Source: Flavobacterium psychraerolatum (lineage in GTDB: Bacteria > Bacteroidota > Bacteroidia > Flavobacteriales > Flavobacteriaceae). From it: 64,000 nt of DNA. Below the pieces are notes generated by a model, which saw only the letters and a list, made by a program, of their open reading frames with translations, did no database searches and had not been told where the DNA came from. Positions 18,330 to 27,844 of the stretch are shown here, one piece after another. The stretch covers positions 1 to 64,000 of the forward strand of contig NZ_JAOQMX010000023.1 of assembly GCF_025960985.1 (NCBI RefSeq), read 5' to 3'. Position 1 is the stretch's first letter, and each line of letters opens with the position of its first letter. The position numbers and the translations under genes were made by a program.

Positions 18330-19751
18330 CTATTGTTTTATTGCCTTTAAGCCCATTTTTTGTGCCCTTATTAACACAAAATCATAAGCAGCTTGGTATT
18401 CATTCGGAATCTCACCTTCCAAAATGGCTTCTTTAACCGCTTCTTTCAGCGTTCCAATTTCTCTCGATGGCTTCAAATCAAAAATTTCCATAATTTGTTC
18501 TCCTGTAATTGGCGGTTGAAAATTTCGAACAGAATCTTTTTCCTCTACTTCCACAATTTTCTGACGTACAATCACAAAATTATTGTGGTATTTCTTGAAT
18601 TTCCCAGGGTTTTTGGTCGTGATATCTGCTTCGCAAAGCGTCATCAAATCTTCCACTTCATCACCAGCATCAAACACCAAACGGCGTACTGCCGAATCGG
18701 TAACCAAATCTTGCGAGAGCACGATAGGGCGTGAGCTCATCACTACCATTTTCTGTACAAATTTCATTTTTTGGTTTAGTGGCATGTGCAAACGCTCAAA
18801 GATTCGCTTAACCATTTTTCCACCCAAAAATTCATGACCATGAAAAGTCCAACCTTGTTTTTTGTTGAATTTCTTCGTTGGTGCTTTACCAATATCGTGT
18901 AGCAAAGCCGACCATCGCAACCACACATCATTTGTGTTTGGGCAAATATTATCTACTACTTCAAGCGAATGGTAAAAGTTGTTTTTATGCGTCTGACCTT
19001 CAATTTCTTCCACATTATTCAAAGCCGTCAATTCGGGCAAAATAATGTCTAGTAAACCTGTTTTGTATAGCAGCAAAAAGCCAATAGAAGGCTTGGGAGT
19101 CGAAAGGATTTTATTCAACTCATCCACAATACGCTCACCAGAGATAATATTGATGCGGTCTTTATTTCTCGAAATCGCTTCCAAGGACTCAGCTTCAATT
19201 TCAAACCCCAATTGGGTTGCAAATCTGATGGCACGCATCATGCGCAAAGGATCGTCAGAGTAGGTGATATCAGGGTTCAAAGGTGTTTTGATGGACTTAG
19301 CCTCCAAAGCTGCCACGCCGCCAAAAGGGTCAATTAAATCCCCATAATTGCTTTCGTTCAACGAAAAAGCCAACGCATTAATCGTAAAATCCCTGCGGTC
19401 TTGGTCGTCTTGCAACGTCCCAATTTCTACTTTAGGGTTACGGCTTTCCGTTTGGTAGCTCTCTTTGCGAGCGCCCACAAACTCAATATCGGTATCCTTA
19501 TAACGCAACATCGCTGTTCCGTAATTTTTAAAAACCTGCACTTTGGGCTTGTTTGGCAGTAGTTGCGACACCTTCAATGCCAGTTCAATACCGCTACCTA
19601 CGGCAACAATATCAATATCTTTCTTCAACGGTCTCGCCAGTAAGTAGTCACGCACAAACCCGCCAATCACATAGCTGTCAATTTGCAGTTCGGCACTTGC
19701 TTGCGCCACAATTTTAAATATAGGATTCTCTAATGCTTTGGTATAATTCAT
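18330..19751 (-). CDS. cca: CCA tRNA nucleotidyltransferase with HD domain
   Basis: The 473-residue enzyme has a nucleotidyltransferase head (GGFVRDYLL at about 30-38, catalytic DIDIV at about 45-49), then the RRDFTINALAF and DPLRMMRAIRFA motifs and the head/neck domains. An HD phosphohydrolase domain follows with LLHDIGKAPTKKF at about 285-297. It adds or repairs the 3'-CCA of tRNAs, and the HD domain can give phosphatase or phosphodiesterase activity. It is followed on the same strand by no close gene; the upstream Sua5 gene is about 115 bp away. Confidence 0.96.
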   Translation of the reverse strand: MNYTKALENPIFKIVAQASAELQIDSYVIGGFVRDYLLARPLKKDIDIVAVGSGIELALKVSQLLPNKPKVQVFKNYGTAMLRYKDTDIEFVGARKESYQTESRNPKVEIGTLQDDQDRRDFTINALAFSLNESNYGDLIDPFGGVAALEAKSIKTPLNPDITYSDDPLRMMRAIRFATQLGFEIEAESLEAISRNKDRINIISGERIVDELNKILSTPKPSIGFLLLYKTGLLDIILPELTALNNVEEIEGQTHKNNFYHSLEVVDNICPNTNDVWLRWSALLHDIGKAPTKKFNKKQGWTFHGHEFLGGKMVKRIFERLHMPLNQKMKFVQKMVVMSSRPIVLSQDLVTDSAVRRLVFDAGDEVEDLMTLCEADITTKNPGKFKKYHNNFVIVRQKIVEVEEKDSVRNFQPPITGEQIMEIFDLKPSREIGTLKEAVKEAILEGEIPNEYQAAYDFVLIRAQKMGLKAIKQ

Positions 19752-19866
19752 ATTGTTATTTCAGATTTAAAATTCCAAGTCGCCTTAAACCACTTTAAAA
19801 CCTTAAACTTTTAAACATTTTGTGTTTAGGATTAAACGCTTTAACAATCAAGCGCTTAAACTTTTT

Positions 19867-20433
19867 TTACTTTCTAATAATCTTCACTTGGTGGTCATTT
19901 CCCAACTTAATGATCGTAGAGGGTTTACCACATACAAGCTCCCTGTTCCAGTTCACCACATAGTCCACACCACTAACAATCGCAGGACTAATTTCCTTGA
20001 AACTTTTAGGAGTAGGTTGGCCCGATATATTGGCCGAAGTCGAAACCAAAGGCTTCTTCATGCGCTCCATTAACTTAAAACAAAACGGTTCCTTAACCAG
20101 TCTAATTCCGAGTGTTTTATCAGTCGCAATAATGTTTGCAGCCACATTTCTCGGATTATCCAAAATCAAAGTCGTTGGGTTCTCAGACAAATCCATAATC
20201 TGCCAAGCCACTTCCGGAATCTCCTTAAAGACATTGTACAACATCTTGTCGCCATTCATCAAGCAAATCATCGACTGCGTTTCGGCCCTTTGTTTCAGTT
20301 TGTAAATCTTCGCCACTGCCTCAGGATTCGAAGCATCACAGCCAATTCCCCAAACCGTATCGGTAGGGTATAGAATAATTCCGCCCTCCTTAATCACCTC
20401 GTAAGCATTCAGTATTTCCTGATTGATATCCAT
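19867..20433 (-). CDS. tsaC: L-threonylcarbamoyladenylate synthase (Sua5/YrdC/TsaC)
   Basis: The 188-residue single-domain YrdC-type protein shows GGIILYPTDTVWGIGCDA (17-34), the IYKLKQR substrate-binding region, TTLIL and the TSANISGQPTPKSF motif near residue 133. It makes threonylcarbamoyl-AMP from threonine, bicarbonate and ATP, the first step of the t6A modification of ANN-decoding tRNAs. It is the short TsaC form, without the C-terminal Sua5 domain. Its neighbour cca also acts on tRNA, which suits the context. It marks the left edge of the accessory region. Confidence 0.93.
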   Translation of the reverse strand: MDINQEILNAYEVIKEGGIILYPTDTVWGIGCDASNPEAVAKIYKLKQRAETQSMICLMNGDKMLYNVFKEIPEVAWQIMDLSENPTTLILDNPRNVAANIIATDKTLGIRLVKEPFCFKLMERMKKPLVSTSANISGQPTPKSFKEISPAIVSGVDYVVNWNRELVCGKPSTIIKLGNDHQVKIIRK

Positions 20434-20553
20434 CTTTACATTTTAAGTGGTGCAAAGATATTTATTTGTTATCATTTAGCGGGCATCCAAGCAGGTTTAA
20501 AAATGGTTTTTAACGACATTTTATAGAATGTTCGACTAGTCAGAATAATTATT

Positions 20554-20642
20554 TGGGCATTCCCTTCGGTCGGGCTCTTCGCTATATCTTTTTTGGGGCA
20601 GAAAAAGCCCCAAAAAAGGATGCCGCTGCGATCCCTAATGCG
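20554..20642 (-). repeat. Flavobacterial hairpin repeat, copy 3
   Basis: On the minus strand, CGGCATCC precedes the stem CTTTTTTGGGGC / GCCCCAAAAAAG (20588-20599 and 20607-20618), then GATATAGCGAA. It is nearly identical to copy 2 at 8540-8627. It fills much of the gap between tsaC and the STAND gene. Confidence 0.75.
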
Positions 20643-20666
20643 GGGAGTTGGGGGAGGTTGGGGGAT
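20642..20666. other. G-rich tract, possible G-quadruplex
   Basis: Three runs of four or five G (GGGG, GGGGG, GGGGG) plus GG within 25 nt, striking in this A+T-rich sequence. It lies just beyond hairpin repeat copy 3 and about 185 bp before the STAND gene. Nothing else was recognised between 20434 and 20846. Confidence 0.4.
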
Positions 20667-20846
20667 AATTGAAGTATATAAGTGTAAGATATTATTGATA
20701 ACATCTATGTGTTTTGTCTTTCGTATGGGGTATTTTTTGGCTAAATTTGGGATTCTAAATTTATTCAAGATAATAATTAATGAGGTTTTCGATGTTTTAT
20801 AAGTCAAAATAATTAATAATAAGTTTAGTTAAAAATTAATGATAAA

Positions 20847-23800
20847 ATGATGGATCTAATCAATTGGAGTAATTTAAAACCATACAAATCAACTCAAAAT
20901 AAATGTTTTGAAGAGTTATGTTTTCAAATTTGTATGGAGGAGTTTAATTCAAAAGGTGATTTTGTTCGTATTGATGACAGTGGAGGTGGTGATGGTGTTG
21001 AATTTTATTTGCTTCTTCCAAATGGAGATATTTGGGGTTGGCAATGCAAGTTTTTTGGAAGGTTTAGTGAAGGAGGAAGGCAAGAACAAATAAAAAAATC
21101 TATAGCTACTGCTTACAGAAAACATGGAAATAAATTAAAAAAGTGGATTTTATGTTCTCAAAACTCATTGACCAATCAAGAAAAAAAATGGTTTGATTCT
21201 ATTCCTAGCCTTCAATATAAAGGAAGTGAGATTGTACCTCAAAGTGATTCTGTTTTTTTGGAGCACTGGGGAGATAGTACAATTTTGAATTACTTAAGAA
21301 AACATCCTAGTATCTATAAATTTTTCTTTACTGAGAAAATTTTAGATGATGAATGGTTCAAAGGCAAATTTGATTTGGTTTATAGTTCAAATGTTATTCG
21401 AACAAAGTATTTGGATAATTTACATACCAAAGGTGAAGTAGATGATTTTGTTTCACGACATCTAGGCGGTGTAGAGTTAGTAGATTTAATTAAAAAGGCT
21501 GAAATTAAGATTGATTTATTGCAATTTCAAAAAGAATTTAATATTGGTGTAAAGAAAATTACTGAGCGGAAAAATGAATATGAGTTTAAGGAAATTTATG
21601 ATGAAATAAACCTTTTTTTAGGCTTAAATAGTTATCATTCTATTATTAATGATGGTGTTGAGCTACTTAAAGAAATTAAATTGTTTTTATTAGAAAATAA
21701 TTATAGATTATCAGAAGTACTTCAGATCAAGATTCAAGTCTATAAAATTCATTTTAGAGAGTTTTTTGATTTATATACCAATTATAAAGATATTAAAAAA
21801 TTAAAATCCGTCCACTGGGACAATGAAGAGAATGAAGAAGATAAAGGACAAAAATATAAAATTAAAGAATGCAGAAATACTTTATTAGGACCATATTTTA
21901 CAATACGGAATTATGATTATTTTTTAAATGTTTTTGATGAATGTAGTTTGCTTAAAAGTAACGAAATGCATATAGGTGGGAATGCCTCTAAGGGTAAGAC
22001 TCATATATCAGTAAACATAATAAAAAAACAAATAGAAAAAGGAAAACCTGGAATTTTTGTCTTTGGTAAAAATTTTACAACTAATTTACATTTAAAAGAG
22101 CAGTTAAGAAGTATTTTAGATTTACCTGCATCATGGAGTATTACTGATTTTTTAGGTGCGTTAAATATATGCGGAAGAGTTCACAATACTAAAGCTATAT
22201 TGTTAATTGATGGACTTAATGAAGCTATTAATTGGAAAACCATCTGGGGAGATAGTTTAGAAGAATTAATAAATGAAATTAATACTTCATTCCCAAATGT
22301 TTTATTAATTACAACTTTTAGAACTTCGTATAAGGAGCAATTGTTTCCTACTGATTATTTCAATTATATAAATGAAAATAATCATAGGTTAGTTGAAATA
22401 TATGGTTTTTCTAATGAAAATATTAATGAAGCAATTAATAAGTATTTTAATCATTATAAAATAACATTGGAGAACTCCTCAACTGCGATAAAAGCTTTTG
22501 AAGAACCTTTGTTTTTAAAGTTATTCTGCCAAACAAAACAAGGAAGAACTGTTTCATTTCAAAATGAAGATCTATTTGATGTTTTTGAGGAATATTTAAA
22601 AAAATGTAGTGGTAGTATTCTTGAGAAGTTAAGGTTGGACAGTAGGCTTTATAAAACTTATGTAAAAAATATTCTAGGTAAACTTTCTAAAAGTTTATGG
22701 GACAACAATTCAAGAGAAATTTGCTTGGATTATGCTATTGCATATGTACTCACCCAAGAGGAGCTATTAATTTTCGAAAAAGAAGATCTTTTAATTTTCA
22801 GAGATTGGCATAATGTAGAGGTAATTACTTTTACCTATGATTTGCTAAGTGGGTATTTAATTGCAAAAAAATTATTGGAATCTATTGAAAGTACGGAAGA
22901 GTTGATTAAGAAAGTCAAAAGTGACGAATTTAAAAATAAACTTCTAATTAGAGAAACTTATCATCCATTATTTAATGATATTCTAAGATGTTTTTGCGTT
23001 TTGGCTATTAAAAAATTTGGCTTCAAATTTTATACTTACGGTGCAAATGAGATAATGGATGAATATATGTTAAAATCTATTTTTGAAATTAATAGGGAGA
23101 CAATTATTGAAAATAAAGATATTGTTATTCAAATTGTTAAAGAAAATTTCACAAATAATAATAAACACAAGTTAATTTATAATCTTTTTAAAACCTCTGA
23201 ATTAGACTTTCAAAGTCCGTTAAATTTAATTTTGCTCTCCGATTTATTGTTCGAAATGAAAGTATCGGATAGAGATTTAAGTTGGACAGAATATATAAGA
23301 ATTAATTATGGTAACTATGACAAAGAGTATCGTAATTTTTTAAACAGATTTACAAAGGCATGTAATTCTAAAATGGATTATCAAACAGATAAAATTCATT
23401 TAGTAGCAAAAAAAACTATGTGGTTTTTATCGACAACGAATAGAGAATTTAGAGATTTGTCGACTAGAGCTTTGTATTATTATGGTAGAAAGTATTTAGA
23501 TCAATTCTTAGAGTTAGTAAAGTATTCTTTATCAGTTAACGATCCTTACATTTGGGAAAGAACTTTAGCAGCTTTATATGGAATTGTACTAGCAAAACAT
23601 AACATAGACATAAATTTTAGAGAAAAGACTCTTCCCGCTATAGGCATTAGTTTATTTGAATTAATTTTTAAAAAAGGTGCCCCGTATTCAAGTACGCACA
23701 TTATTGCAAGAGATTATGCCTCAAAAATTGTAGAAATTGTGTTATTACATCATTCTAATTTATTTTCCACCAAAGATATAAATCTTACCGTTGCGCCTTT

Positions 23801-25127
23801 TAAGTTTGGTGGTAATCGAAAGCCAGGTGAATTTGATTATACTATAGGTGGAGGGATTTATTCAGAGCCAATTAGTATGGATTTTAGTAACTATACTATT
23901 GGTAGCATTGTAAAAGATGGACATTCGTATTCTAATCCTCCTGAGAAGATTAAAGTTAGAAAGCAAATTTATTGGAGGATATATGATTTAGGTTGGAATG
24001 AAGAACAGTTTAACAAAATTGATGGTGACATTAGGTCAGAAAGTTATAGGTCAAGATCTGATCAAGTTGATGTTGAAAGATATGGGAAAAAGTATTCCTG
24101 GATTGCATATTTCGAAATGGCTGGTTTAAGAAGTGATGATGGTCTACTTAAAAATGATTGGAATAAATTTAGATTTCCGAACGCTGACATTGATCCGACT
24201 TTTCCACTTAATTCAAAAAGCCAGAAATATGTATTTAACGATTATTTAGGAGACAGAAATTTATCATTAGTTGAATGGTGTTTAAATGGGGGTAAACCAT
24301 TAATTAAGGAATACCTTGAAGTTTCATGTTTAAATAAGAAAAAAGGAAATTGGGTTTGTTTGGATGGGGTAATCAGTCAAAAAGATAAAAAGGCAAATAG
24401 AGAAATTTTTGCATTTATAAGAGGTGTTTTAGTTAAAGAAGATGATTATGATAAATTTAAAGTACATCTAAAAAATAAAGATTTAGGAGGGCGGTTTTTG
24501 CCGGATTCTGGATCAAATGATTATGCTTTTGCAGGAGAATTATATAGTATTAAAAATTCAACTGATGAAAATGTCTTTTCAATAAGTTTTGAAACAAGTA
24601 GAAAAAAAGTTACAGTGCAGAAAGGAGAGGAAGGATATTATCCTACTCCAATAGTAATTGAAGGAGTGATAGAGTTATCATACCCTAAATTTATTGAAAT
24701 TGACGAACTAACTTCTGATGACTATGATGTATTACTGCCTGTTATGGATTATAGCTGGATATATAGTCAAAGCGTACTAAATCAAGCTAGTCACGAGACT
24801 ATAGTATCAAAAGAATTAGCATTTTTTTTAAAGCTTACTGATAGACCACAAACATTTAATCTTTATGATGATGATGGTAATTTAGCTTCTCAAAACCTAC
24901 AGTACACTAAAAGCATCGACAATAATCATAAGTTTACATATTTAAGAAAAGACCTACTAGATAGGTTTTTGGCTGAAAATAACTATAAATTATTGTGGAG
25001 TGTTTGGGGGGAGAGGAATGTGAGATTTAAAAATTTTGATGATAGTCGCAAATTCTATGAGGATCATAAAATTTCAGATAGGCAAGTGTTTAATGATGTT
25101 ATTGAATATACAGAAAGCAAGAAATGA
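20847..25127 (+). CDS. Nuclease-STAND NTPase protein, Avs-like candidate defence gene
   Basis: A 1426-residue protein. The N-terminus (about 1-130) looks like a PD-(D/E)XK restriction-type domain: FEELC (21-25), Asp49 and Glu52 in GGGDGVEF, and Gln66-Cys-Lys68 in WGWQCKFF. A P-loop NTPase follows, with Walker A GNASKGKT (378-385), Walker B ILLIDGLNEA (Asp455) and LLITTFRTS, typical of STAND/NACHT ATPases. Residues about 560-950 are mostly helical; the rest has mixed segments, including VERYGKKYSWIAYFEMAG. Nuclease, NTPase and long sensor-like C-terminus is the layout of antiviral STAND (Avs) proteins, which cut DNA after sensing a phage protein. Start may be either of two adjacent ATGs. It is a single gene with no obvious partner. 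Sequence-level membership of a known Avs type was not tested. Confidence 0.78.
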   Translation: MMDLINWSNLKPYKSTQNKCFEELCFQICMEEFNSKGDFVRIDDSGGGDGVEFYLLLPNGDIWGWQCKFFGRFSEGGRQEQIKKSIATAYRKHGNKLKKWILCSQNSLTNQEKKWFDSIPSLQYKGSEIVPQSDSVFLEHWGDSTILNYLRKHPSIYKFFFTEKILDDEWFKGKFDLVYSSNVIRTKYLDNLHTKGEVDDFVSRHLGGVELVDLIKKAEIKIDLLQFQKEFNIGVKKITERKNEYEFKEIYDEINLFLGLNSYHSIINDGVELLKEIKLFLLENNYRLSEVLQIKIQVYKIHFREFFDLYTNYKDIKKLKSVHWDNEENEEDKGQKYKIKECRNTLLGPYFTIRNYDYFLNVFDECSLLKSNEMHIGGNASKGKTHISVNIIKKQIEKGKPGIFVFGKNFTTNLHLKEQLRSILDLPASWSITDFLGALNICGRVHNTKAILLIDGLNEAINWKTIWGDSLEELINEINTSFPNVLLITTFRTSYKEQLFPTDYFNYINENNHRLVEIYGFSNENINEAINKYFNHYKITLENSSTAIKAFEEPLFLKLFCQTKQGRTVSFQNEDLFDVFEEYLKKCSGSILEKLRLDSRLYKTYVKNILGKLSKSLWDNNSREICLDYAIAYVLTQEELLIFEKEDLLIFRDWHNVEVITFTYDLLSGYLIAKKLLESIESTEELIKKVKSDEFKNKLLIRETYHPLFNDILRCFCVLAIKKFGFKFYTYGANEIMDEYMLKSIFEINRETIIENKDIVIQIVKENFTNNNKHKLIYNLFKTSELDFQSPLNLILLSDLLFEMKVSDRDLSWTEYIRINYGNYDKEYRNFLNRFTKACNSKMDYQTDKIHLVAKKTMWFLSTTNREFRDLSTRALYYYGRKYLDQFLELVKYSLSVNDPYIWERTLAALYGIVLAKHNIDINFREKTLPAIGISLFELIFKKGAPYSSTHIIARDYASKIVEIVLLHHSNLFSTKDINLTVAPFKFGGNRKPGEFDYTIGGGIYSEPISMDFSNYTIGSIVKDGHSYSNPPEKIKVRKQIYWRIYDLGWNEEQFNKIDGDIRSESYRSRSDQVDVERYGKKYSWIAYFEMAGLRSDDGLLKNDWNKFRFPNADIDPTFPLNSKSQKYVFNDYLGDRNLSLVEWCLNGGKPLIKEYLEVSCLNKKKGNWVCLDGVISQKDKKANREIFAFIRGVLVKEDDYDKFKVHLKNKDLGGRFLPDSGSNDYAFAGELYSIKNSTDENVFSISFETSRKKVTVQKGEEGYYPTPIVIEGVIELSYPKFIEIDELTSDDYDVLLPVMDYSWIYSQSVLNQASHETIVSKELAFFLKLTDRPQTFNLYDDDGNLASQNLQYTKSIDNNHKFTYLRKDLLDRFLAENNYKLLWSVWGERNVRFKNFDDSRKFYEDHKISDRQVFNDVIEYTESKK

Positions 25128-25192
25128 GGTGAAATAATTAGGATGTACATGATAAAAATACTGAGGCTGCTAACTAATCAAGTTTTTAAAAT

Positions 25193-25230
25193 CTTTTCGT
25201 GATTGCTTCCTTCGTCGCAATGACGAAAAG
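25193..25230. repeat. Stem-loop of the GATTGC..GCAATGACG type after the STAND gene
   Basis: CTTTTCGTGATTGC pairs with GCAATGACGAAAAG (13 of 14) around a 10-nt loop. I recall similar words as short dispersed repeats in other bacterial genomes. It may also act as a terminator for the STAND gene, although no T run follows. Confidence 0.45.
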
Positions 25231-25300
25231 TACCAAAACATAAGCTAATTCTAAGTATAACCTAATCAATCCTGCGGTGAATAACTCAATATTCTCTGCA

Positions 25301-25338
25301 AATTATGCGGTAAATAATTGTATATTTACCGCATAATT
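25301..25338. promoter_or_regulatory. Perfect 16-bp inverted repeat upstream of fic, probable operator
   Basis: AATTATGCGGTAAATA at 25301-25316 and its exact complement at 25323-25338 flank a 6-nt loop, ending 8 bp before the fic start codon. A related half-site, TGCGGTGAATAA, is at about 25273. A symmetric site at the start codon suggests autorepression, possibly by the DNA-binding-like C-terminus of the Fic protein itself. Confidence 0.6.
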
Positions 25339-25346
25339 TAAGGACA

Positions 25347-26453
25347 ATGACAAAATACATCCACCAACGACCAGATTTCCCTCAGTTTTATTGGGATAAT
25401 GAGCAATTATTGACTCCTTTAAGCGAAGTACGTTTTTTGCAAGGACGCATTTTGGGCAAAATGGAGTCATTGGGTTTTAGTACGCAATATGAGTCCAATC
25501 TATTACTATTGGAAACAGAAGTACTTTCTTCGGGAGAAATAGAGGGAGAAATTTATAAACCAGCAGCGGTACGTTCCTCCATCGCAAAACAGATCGGTGA
25601 TCCATTTTATGACAACCAACCTACAAATCAAAATATTGACGGCTTTGTGGCGTTATTGTTGGATGCTTTCCAAAATTACAAGGACGAACTAACTACAGAA
25701 CGAATTTTGAATTGGCACGCTGCTTTGTTCCCAACGGGCAATAGTGGTTTGTATCCCATAACAGTAGGGGGTTGGCGGCAAGATAAACGAGGACCAATGC
25801 AAGTAGTTTCAGGTGGAATTGGGAACGAAAATATACATTTTGAAGCTCCAGCTGCTGCTTTAGTTCCTACCTTAATGGAGGACTTTATGAAATGGCTTGC
25901 TGAAGATACGGGTCAAGATTTAGTGATAAAAGCTGCAGTTGCACATTTATGGTTTTTGACAATTCATCCCTTTGATGATGGAAATGGTCGAATAGCGCGT
26001 TCAATTTCAGAAAGTCTTTTGGCAAAGTCAGAAAATAATACGATGCGCTGTTATAGCTTATCGTCTCAGGTTTTAAGTAATAGAAAAAGCTATTTTGATC
26101 TATTAGAGGCAACTCAAAAAGGGAATTTAGATTGCACTAATTGGTTACTATGGTTTATTAAAATTTTGAAAAAAGCAATAATTCACTCAGAAACAGTGAT
26201 TAGCCGAAGTTTACAAAAGGCTGAATTTTGGAAGACACATCAAAAGACGATTTTGAATGACCGTCAACTAAAAATGATTCAGCTACTTTGGAATGATTTT
26301 GAAGGTAATTTGACCACAAAAAAGTGGGCTAAAATCACCAAATGTTCCGATGATACCGCTTTAAGAGACATCAATGATTTAATCTTTAAAGACATTTTAT
26401 ACAAGGAAGATAAAGGAAGTAGGAGTACAAGCTATAAAATGCGAGGGTTTTAA
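25347..26453 (+). CDS. Fic family protein with N-terminal inhibitory motif
   Basis: The 368-residue protein carries the complete Fic catalytic motif HPFDDGNGR at residues 207-215, with His207 as general base. It also carries an N-terminal inhibitory motif of the [S/T]-x3-E-[G/N] type at Ser62-Glu66-Gly67. The N-terminal domain (about 1-100) has the DUF4172-like YIHQRPDFPQFYWD start. The C-terminal part (about 300-368) looks like a winged-helix segment (TKKWAKITKCSDDTALRDINDL). Such enzymes usually AMPylate a protein target and are held inactive by the inhibitory helix. A perfect inverted repeat precedes the start. A decayed second copy lies at 27551-29881. Confidence 0.93.
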   Translation: MTKYIHQRPDFPQFYWDNEQLLTPLSEVRFLQGRILGKMESLGFSTQYESNLLLLETEVLSSGEIEGEIYKPAAVRSSIAKQIGDPFYDNQPTNQNIDGFVALLLDAFQNYKDELTTERILNWHAALFPTGNSGLYPITVGGWRQDKRGPMQVVSGGIGNENIHFEAPAAALVPTLMEDFMKWLAEDTGQDLVIKAAVAHLWFLTIHPFDDGNGRIARSISESLLAKSENNTMRCYSLSSQVLSNRKSYFDLLEATQKGNLDCTNWLLWFIKILKKAIIHSETVISRSLQKAEFWKTHQKTILNDRQLKMIQLLWNDFEGNLTTKKWAKITKCSDDTALRDINDLIFKDILYKEDKGSRSTSYKMRGF

Positions 26454-26507
26454 TTGAAAATATTTAAATGTGTGGTTTGGATAATGGAATTACCATTTAA
26501 ATTGTCC

Positions 26508-27416
26508 CTACCAATTGGCAAACGAAACTCCAATACCAATAGTTGTTTGCTGAATATTATAGTCAATTAAGGTTTCGCCATAACCTTGAAAAACTTGTGC
26601 ATGTCCACGTAGGTGTCCATGTATAGGAAAGACATAATTAAGTTGGATATTTCCCTTTTCCAGCGTGCTAAAAGAGTGATTGATAATGGTATAAAATTCA
26701 TGTTTACCAAAATGAGTTGCAACTTCTAATTCTGCATCACCCACAGACCTCGTGATGCCTGGGTTTTCGTCTTCGTCATCAGGCATGCGGTACCATGGTC
26801 TGAAGTTGATGTTCCAATTTTTATATTCGTACCCAATATTCAGGATGATTCTGTTCCAACTTCTAGAGGTCGGAACGTCTTTTCCGTTGGATTGATGATT
26901 TAAAGTCAAACCAACCGTTCGAATCTGCCCCTTAAATAACGGAATTCTAGTCGGGAAATTTAACATCACTTCTGGCTCGTAATTGACTTCACGAAAAGCT
27001 CTACTCAAGGTCTTGTTGTACACCTGCCAGTGTGCTTTCTGGGTGTAGCCAACCCAAAGATCTCCGGTTCCAAAAAGTAATCCTTGTATAAGTTTGGTTT
27101 TAAAACTAATTTGGAATTTAGTTTCAATATTATTAAAAATGTTTTTATCCTTGGATTGAAATTCACCACTTTCGTTAAAGGGTTTTGTATTTCGCCTACT
27201 TGACCATCGCGCAGCAGTAAAATAAATTGGGCGATAAGACATTAATCTAAAAGTTCCCTGCTTGTCAATGCTATCCAATTCCCAAGCTTCAGATAGGGTT
27301 TTACGAATAATAACCTTATTCGGATCAATTTGTGCATTAGAAATAGAGGTAATCAATAATAAAAATAGAATCGCTTGGTATATTTGCGGCATGCTTGGGG
27401 ATTTAGAATGATGCAA
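26508..27416 (-). CDS. pldA: Outer-membrane phospholipase A (OMPLA/PldA)
   Basis: The 302-residue protein has an N-terminal signal ending ITSISNAQ; a second Met at residue 9 (start 27392) is an equally good start. A beta-barrel pattern follows, with the OMPLA catalytic residues in LNHQSNGK (His174 and Ser176) and Asn188 in SWNRI. YRPIYFTAARW and GYTQKAHWQVY are also typical. It hydrolyses phospholipids that reach the outer leaflet of the outer membrane. It lies between the intact and the broken fic genes, on the opposite strand. Confidence 0.92.
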   Translation of the reverse strand: MHHSKSPSMPQIYQAILFLLLITSISNAQIDPNKVIIRKTLSEAWELDSIDKQGTFRLMSYRPIYFTAARWSSRRNTKPFNESGEFQSKDKNIFNNIETKFQISFKTKLIQGLLFGTGDLWVGYTQKAHWQVYNKTLSRAFREVNYEPEVMLNFPTRIPLFKGQIRTVGLTLNHQSNGKDVPTSRSWNRIILNIGYEYKNWNINFRPWYRMPDDEDENPGITRSVGDAELEVATHFGKHEFYTIINHSFSTLEKGNIQLNYVFPIHGHLRGHAQVFQGYGETLIDYNIQQTTIGIGVSFANW

Positions 27417-27550
27417 AAATAGGCTACAGTATAGGCTTTTATGTGTTACAAATTTTGGTATTGGTTACATAATTAACATGTTTTACCAAATGAATTATGT
27501 CTAATACTACAATATAGCGCAGGAGATAATGCTAAGAGTTAAGAAGTGTG

Positions 27551-27844
27551 ATCTCAATCGTTCAATTTAAGGAGGTCTTATGGCGTATTAAGAAAAAATG
27601 CAATACTTAGCCGTAGTTTAGGGGTGCAAATTTTGAGCTATCAATAGGCTATTATGATTTTTTGAAACAATCATAAAAAAGGAAATTTAGACTACTGCAA
27701 TTGGTAAATATGATTTTTTGAAATTTTTAAGAAAGCTATAAACCAATAAGAAGCAATAAGTAAGCATTGCTTATAAGGATTTAATTTTTCGAAAAAAAAA
27801 TAATGATTTTGAATCTACTTAATCAAAATGCAGGATCGCTCGGA
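27551..27844 (+). pseudogene. Decayed fic gene, 5' fragment before the intron
   Basis: This stretch has no open frame but aligns collinearly by eye with fic 25990-26292. Positions 27551-27740 (190 nt) match 25990-26180 (191 nt), for example GGAAATTTAGA next to GGGAATTTAGA, and ATTTTTAAGAAAGC next to ATTTTGAAAAAAGC. The remainder matches 26181-26292 with small deletions. The fragment begins about where the catalytic-motif region of fic would end; sequence further left is not recognisable. The fragment stops exactly at the group II intron start. Confidence 0.72.

Noticed and set aside
20472-20807. Minus-strand 111-residue open frame before the STAND gene
   Set aside because: It runs through hairpin repeat copy 3 and the G-rich tract (proline-rich stretch), so it is a product of repeat sequence.
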